Below, in pieces: positions 5,623 through 7,272 of a stretch of DNA of 7,272 nucleotides. The notes beneath the pieces were generated by a model. It saw only the letters and a program-made list of their open reading frames with translations, was not told where the DNA came from and did no database searches. The DNA lies in assembly GCA_945870475.1 (NCBI GenBank), contig CAMBSR010000111.1:1-7272 (forward strand), written 5' to 3'. A program made the translations under genes and the position numbers. This stretch comes from Phycisphaera mikurensis NBRC 102666. Its GTDB lineage: Bacteria > Planctomycetota > Phycisphaerae > Phycisphaerales > SM1A02. The first letter of the stretch is position 1. Each line of letters starts with the position of its first letter.

Positions 5623-6309
5623 TCAGGCGCGACGGCGGCGAGCGGCGAGGCCGGCGACGCCGAGGAGCGCGAGGGCGCCGGGAGCGGGGATGGATGCGCC
5701 ATTCGCGACCAAGTTCGTGATCGTCAGCGATCCAGAGGCGTTGGAGCCGGAGCGGACGAACTCGATGGTCAAGGGGCCCATTGCCTCCTGGTTCATGGTA
5801 ATTCCGCCGAAGTCCGCAAGGGTGAACGACATCGAACCCGATGCGCCGGACATTGTCTTCTCAACGGCCCAATTTCCGGCATCGGAGAGGCGGGTGATGC
5901 ACTTGAGAGTTCCATCCAGGGTCGAAGCGAAGTTGAAATCAAGCGAGGTGAAGGCCGTGAAGTCCGGGAATTGGTCGATCGAGTTGTAGTCAAGGACCCC
6001 CCGCTGAACGTTATTGGCGGCAGTGCTGGCACTGCCTACCTGCGTCACGCCGAACACCATGCTGCCCGATCCAATCGTCACGGATGTCGTGGCGCGACTG
6101 ATGCTGGTGGTCCGCGTTGAGATAGATCGAAGGTTCCAAAGCGTCCCGGTCAGATCCGTATTGACAGAGCCGGACAAGGTAGAGGTTGTCGCCGAGGCTG
6201 ACGCCGGAGTCGTGAACGGGTCGATCGTGTTGTACACCACCGTCGCATTCGCCGCGCTCGCGCAAGCCACCGACAGAACCATTGAGGAGATGAGAGTGTT
6301 GTTCAGCAT
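5623..6309 (-). CDS. secreted protein with PEP-CTERM-like (PAPG-type) C-terminal sorting signal
   Basis: A 228-residue exported protein of unknown function. The N-terminal segment LISSMVLSVACASAANA (6-22) is a probable signal peptide with cleavage after ANA; it has no basic residue before the hydrophobic core, which is unusual. The middle is Ser/Thr-rich and low in charge (about 23-100), followed by a beta-rich part with TSLDFNFAS and GSLTITNLVANGAS. The C-terminus (207-228) has the three-part layout of exosortase-type signals: IPAPG, a short hydrophobic helix, then RRRR plus Ala. Pro-Ala-Pro-Gly replaces the canonical Pro-Glu-Pro. The ATG at 6309 is preferred because AGGAG lies 9 nt upstream; ATGs at 6333 and 6348 would bury the signal peptide. 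A close paralogue lies just upstream on the same strand. No exosortase gene is in the window. Confidence 0.85.
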   Translation of the reverse strand: MLNNTLISSMVLSVACASAANATVVYNTIDPFTTPASASATTSTLSGSVNTDLTGTLWNLRSISTRTTSISRATTSVTIGSGSMVFGVTQVGSASTAANNVQRGVLDYNSIDQFPDFTAFTSLDFNFASTLDGTLKCITRLSDAGNWAVEKTMSGASGSMSFTLADFGGITMNQEAMGPLTIEFVRSGSNASGSLTITNLVANGASIPAPGALALLGVAGLAARRRRA

Positions 6310-6318
6310 CTGATGAAG

Positions 6319-6323
6319 CTCCT
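6319..6323 (-). promoter_or_regulatory. Shine-Dalgarno site deciding the start of the secreted-protein gene
   Basis: AGGAG on the minus strand lies 9 nt before the ATG at 6309 and inside the longer frame that begins at 6348. It selects the start that places the signal peptide at the N-terminus. Confidence 0.6.
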
Positions 6324-6448
6324 GCTGGGTCATCGCCCATTTGCCCACGTTCTCGAGCGGGCATCACAGCGCCGAGACCGTCGGCACGCGGAAAGCGACC
6401 TGTTGAGATCGCCGGGAATATCGACTGAATTGGAGAAAGAAATCGGAA

Positions 6449-6479
6449 GGGAGGAAGGGACGAGTTGGGAACGGGAGGG
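6449..6479 (+). other. putative G-quadruplex motif
   Basis: Five GGG runs at 6449, 6457, 6467, 6473 and 6477 are separated by loops of 5, 7, 3 and 1 bases, which fits the G3+N1-7 rule. They lie within a roughly 50-nt purine-rich tract (from about 6431). The G-rich strand is the template strand for the leftward secreted-protein gene, 140-170 nt upstream of its start codon. Confidence 0.45.
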
Positions 6480-6604
6480 AGGCCCGTTCAGGCCACTCGA
6501 GATTCGGGTCAAACCAGACCGCACGGGGAGAGTGCGCTCTTCCGACTCTCAGAAGCCAGCCGCAGTATGACTCCAGCAGGACCGAGTGCAAGTATCGAAG
6601 TCCC

Positions 6605-6659
6605 AAAAAATTCAGCGAAGGCGCCAACGTTGCAAATCTTCGCCGAAGCATCTTCGCTG
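6605..6659 (-). terminator. possible intrinsic terminator (leftward)
   Basis: On the minus strand CAGCGAAG (6659-6652) pairs with CTTCGCTG (6620-6613), 8 bp, followed by AA and a six-T run (6610-6605). The loop is long (31 nt) but contains GCGAAG (6643-6638), which can pair with the same 3' arm and give a shorter 17-nt loop. It would catch transcripts that pass the hairpin repeat downstream of the 6847-7272 gene. Confidence 0.42.
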
Positions 6660-6767
6660 TTTCACATAACCTCATGCCAAAAGGTGATTTAGGGCCTCAA
6701 CTCCGGCGGAACGCGATGCCAACCCCCGCCAGAGCGATGTTACTGTCGGTGCTGGCATTCAACGAAG

Positions 6768-6834
6768 ACACGCCCCCAGGCGCGGGTGCGCTTGGGGGCG
6801 TGGAGTGTGGACACCGGCCGAGGCCGGCGTGGAG
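6768..6834. repeat. hairpin repeat, copy 4 (GGGT loop, full length with second palindrome)
   Basis: The arms at 6769-6783 and 6788-6802 match copy 1 exactly and enclose GGGT. The linker GAGTGTGGAC and CCGGCCGAGGCCGG palindrome follow. The element ends 12 bases before the stop of the leftward secreted-protein gene, exactly as copy 3 does for its gene. The left flank (AACGAAGACA) differs from copies 2 and 3 beyond the stem. Confidence 0.9.
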
Positions 6835-6846
6835 CGCAGCGTGATG

Positions 6847-7272
6847 TCAGGCGCGGCGGCGGCGGACGGCGAGGCCAGCGACGCTGAGGAGCGCGATGGC
6901 GCCAGGGGCGGGGATGGATGCGCCATTCGCGACCAAGTTCGTGATCGTCAGCGACCCAGAGGCGTTGGAGCCGGAGCGGAGGAACTCGATGGACAAGGGG
7001 CCCACTCCCGCAATGTTCACCGGATCAATTCCGCCAAAGTCCTGAACGGTGAACGACATCGAACCCGATGAACCGGAAAAGGTCTTCTCAACGGCGAAAT
7101 TCGCGGCATCGGCAAAGCGGATGATGCACTTGAGAGTCCCACCCACCAAGGTCGAAGCGAAGTTGAAATCAAGCGAGGTGAAGTTGGTGAAGTCCGGATA
7201 TGGGCCGTCCGGGCTCGACGTGCCGTAATCGAGAAACGCCCACTGGGTTGCGGAGCTGCTGGCGGTACCTAC
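6847..7272 (-). CDS. secreted protein with PAPG-type sorting signal, paralogue of the 5623-6309 gene, partial (5' end outside window)
   Basis: The minus-strand frame is open to the window edge, giving the last 141 residues. It aligns along its length with the neighbouring secreted protein: shared blocks are PDFT-FTSLDFNFASTL, GTLKCI-R, VEKT-SG-SGSMSFT, and a long identical stretch from RSGSNASGS through NLVANGAS. The C-terminal 22 residues (120-141) again show IPAPG, a hydrophobic segment, and RRRR plus Ala. A TTG at 7149 could be mistaken for a start, but homology continues upstream of it (VGTASSS, WAFLDYGTSSPDGPYPDF), so the gene runs beyond the window. Function is unknown; it is expected to be exported and processed or anchored at the envelope. 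It arose with its neighbour by a duplication that included the downstream hairpin repeat. Confidence 0.87.
   Translation of the reverse strand, partial: VGTASSSATQWAFLDYGTSSPDGPYPDFTNFTSLDFNFASTLVGGTLKCIIRFADAANFAVEKTFSGSSGSMSFTVQDFGGIDPVNIAGVGPLSIEFLRSGSNASGSLTITNLVANGASIPAPGAIALLSVAGLAVRRRRA

Larger units (their letters stand above)
6310..6767. other. intergenic region between the two secreted-protein genes, no supported gene
   Basis: About 460 bp, up to repeat copy 4, lies between the start of one secreted-protein gene and the downstream flank of its paralogue. Frames are open here on both strands (for example minus 6364-6675) but they show no domain, no ribosome-binding site and no family-like composition. 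They also run through the terminator-like hairpin and the purine-rich tract. Contents I can point to are a Shine-Dalgarno site, a G-triplet tract (6449-6479) and a hairpin with a T-run. A promoter for the 5623-6309 gene should be here, but I cannot place a convincing -10/-35 pair. Confidence 0.6.

Noticed and set aside
6364..6675. 103-residue minus-strand frame as a gene.
   Set aside because: No ribosome-binding site, no recognisable domain, an implausible composition, and it covers the terminator-like hairpin and the G-triplet tract.
6697..6797. Minus-strand reading across copy 4 gives PSAPAPGG, then a short hydrophobic stretch ending GIAFRRS and a stop, resembling a sorting-tail relic.
   Set aside because: The PAPG part comes from the hairpin sequence itself and continues differently in copy 1; there is no start or upstream homology, so it is probably coincidence.
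4098..6834. CRISPR array.
   Set aside because: Copies are 500-1200 bp apart with genes between them, not regularly spaced short spacers, and no cas gene is visible.
7147..7149. TTG start for the right-edge secreted-protein gene.
   Set aside because: Homology to the paralogue continues upstream of this codon to the window edge, so it is an internal Leu codon.

Overview
The window looks like a high-GC planctomycete chromosome, most probably from the Phycisphaerae. This is inferred from two secreted proteins ending in a Pro-Ala-Pro-Gly / hydrophobic / Arg-cluster sorting tail (a PEP-CTERM-like variant I associate with that group) and from a partial complex I operon carrying an extra small gene. 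No taxonomic search was possible.

Left part (1-4017, all minus strand, so transcribed right to left): a respiratory complex I operon, nuoD - nuoE - an 80-residue small gene - nuoF, followed 5 nt later by ybeY, which is cut by the window edge. NuoD, NuoE and NuoF carry their expected quinone-site, [2Fe-2S], FMN/NADH and [4Fe-4S] residues. nuoA, nuoB and nuoC are not upstream and nuoG is not downstream, so the complex I genes are split in this genome.

Middle (4098-5610): two small nucleotidyltransferase modules stand back to back. The minus-strand module is a 69-residue protein overlapping a DUF6036/AbiEii-like nucleotidyltransferase. The plus-strand module is an MntA-HepT pair, a type VII toxin-antitoxin system in which the MntA enzyme AMPylates the HEPN toxin HepT. 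Each module is bounded by copies of a hairpin repeat (15-nt arms, 4-nt loop). The hepT stop codon lies in the loop of one copy.

Right part (5545-7272): two related minus-strand genes for secreted, C-terminally sorted proteins. The second is cut by the window edge. Each is followed directly downstream by a full hairpin repeat. Repeat-to-stop distances are identical in both (constant offset 1224 bp), so repeat and gene end were duplicated as one block. Between them lie a possible intrinsic terminator and a G-quadruplex motif.

The points most worth a second look are the hairpin family that separates every accessory module, its capture of the hepT stop codon, the uncharacterised small protein/nucleotidyltransferase pair, the small gene inside the nuo operon, and -10-like motifs 7-9 nt before start codons, which suggest leaderless transcripts.
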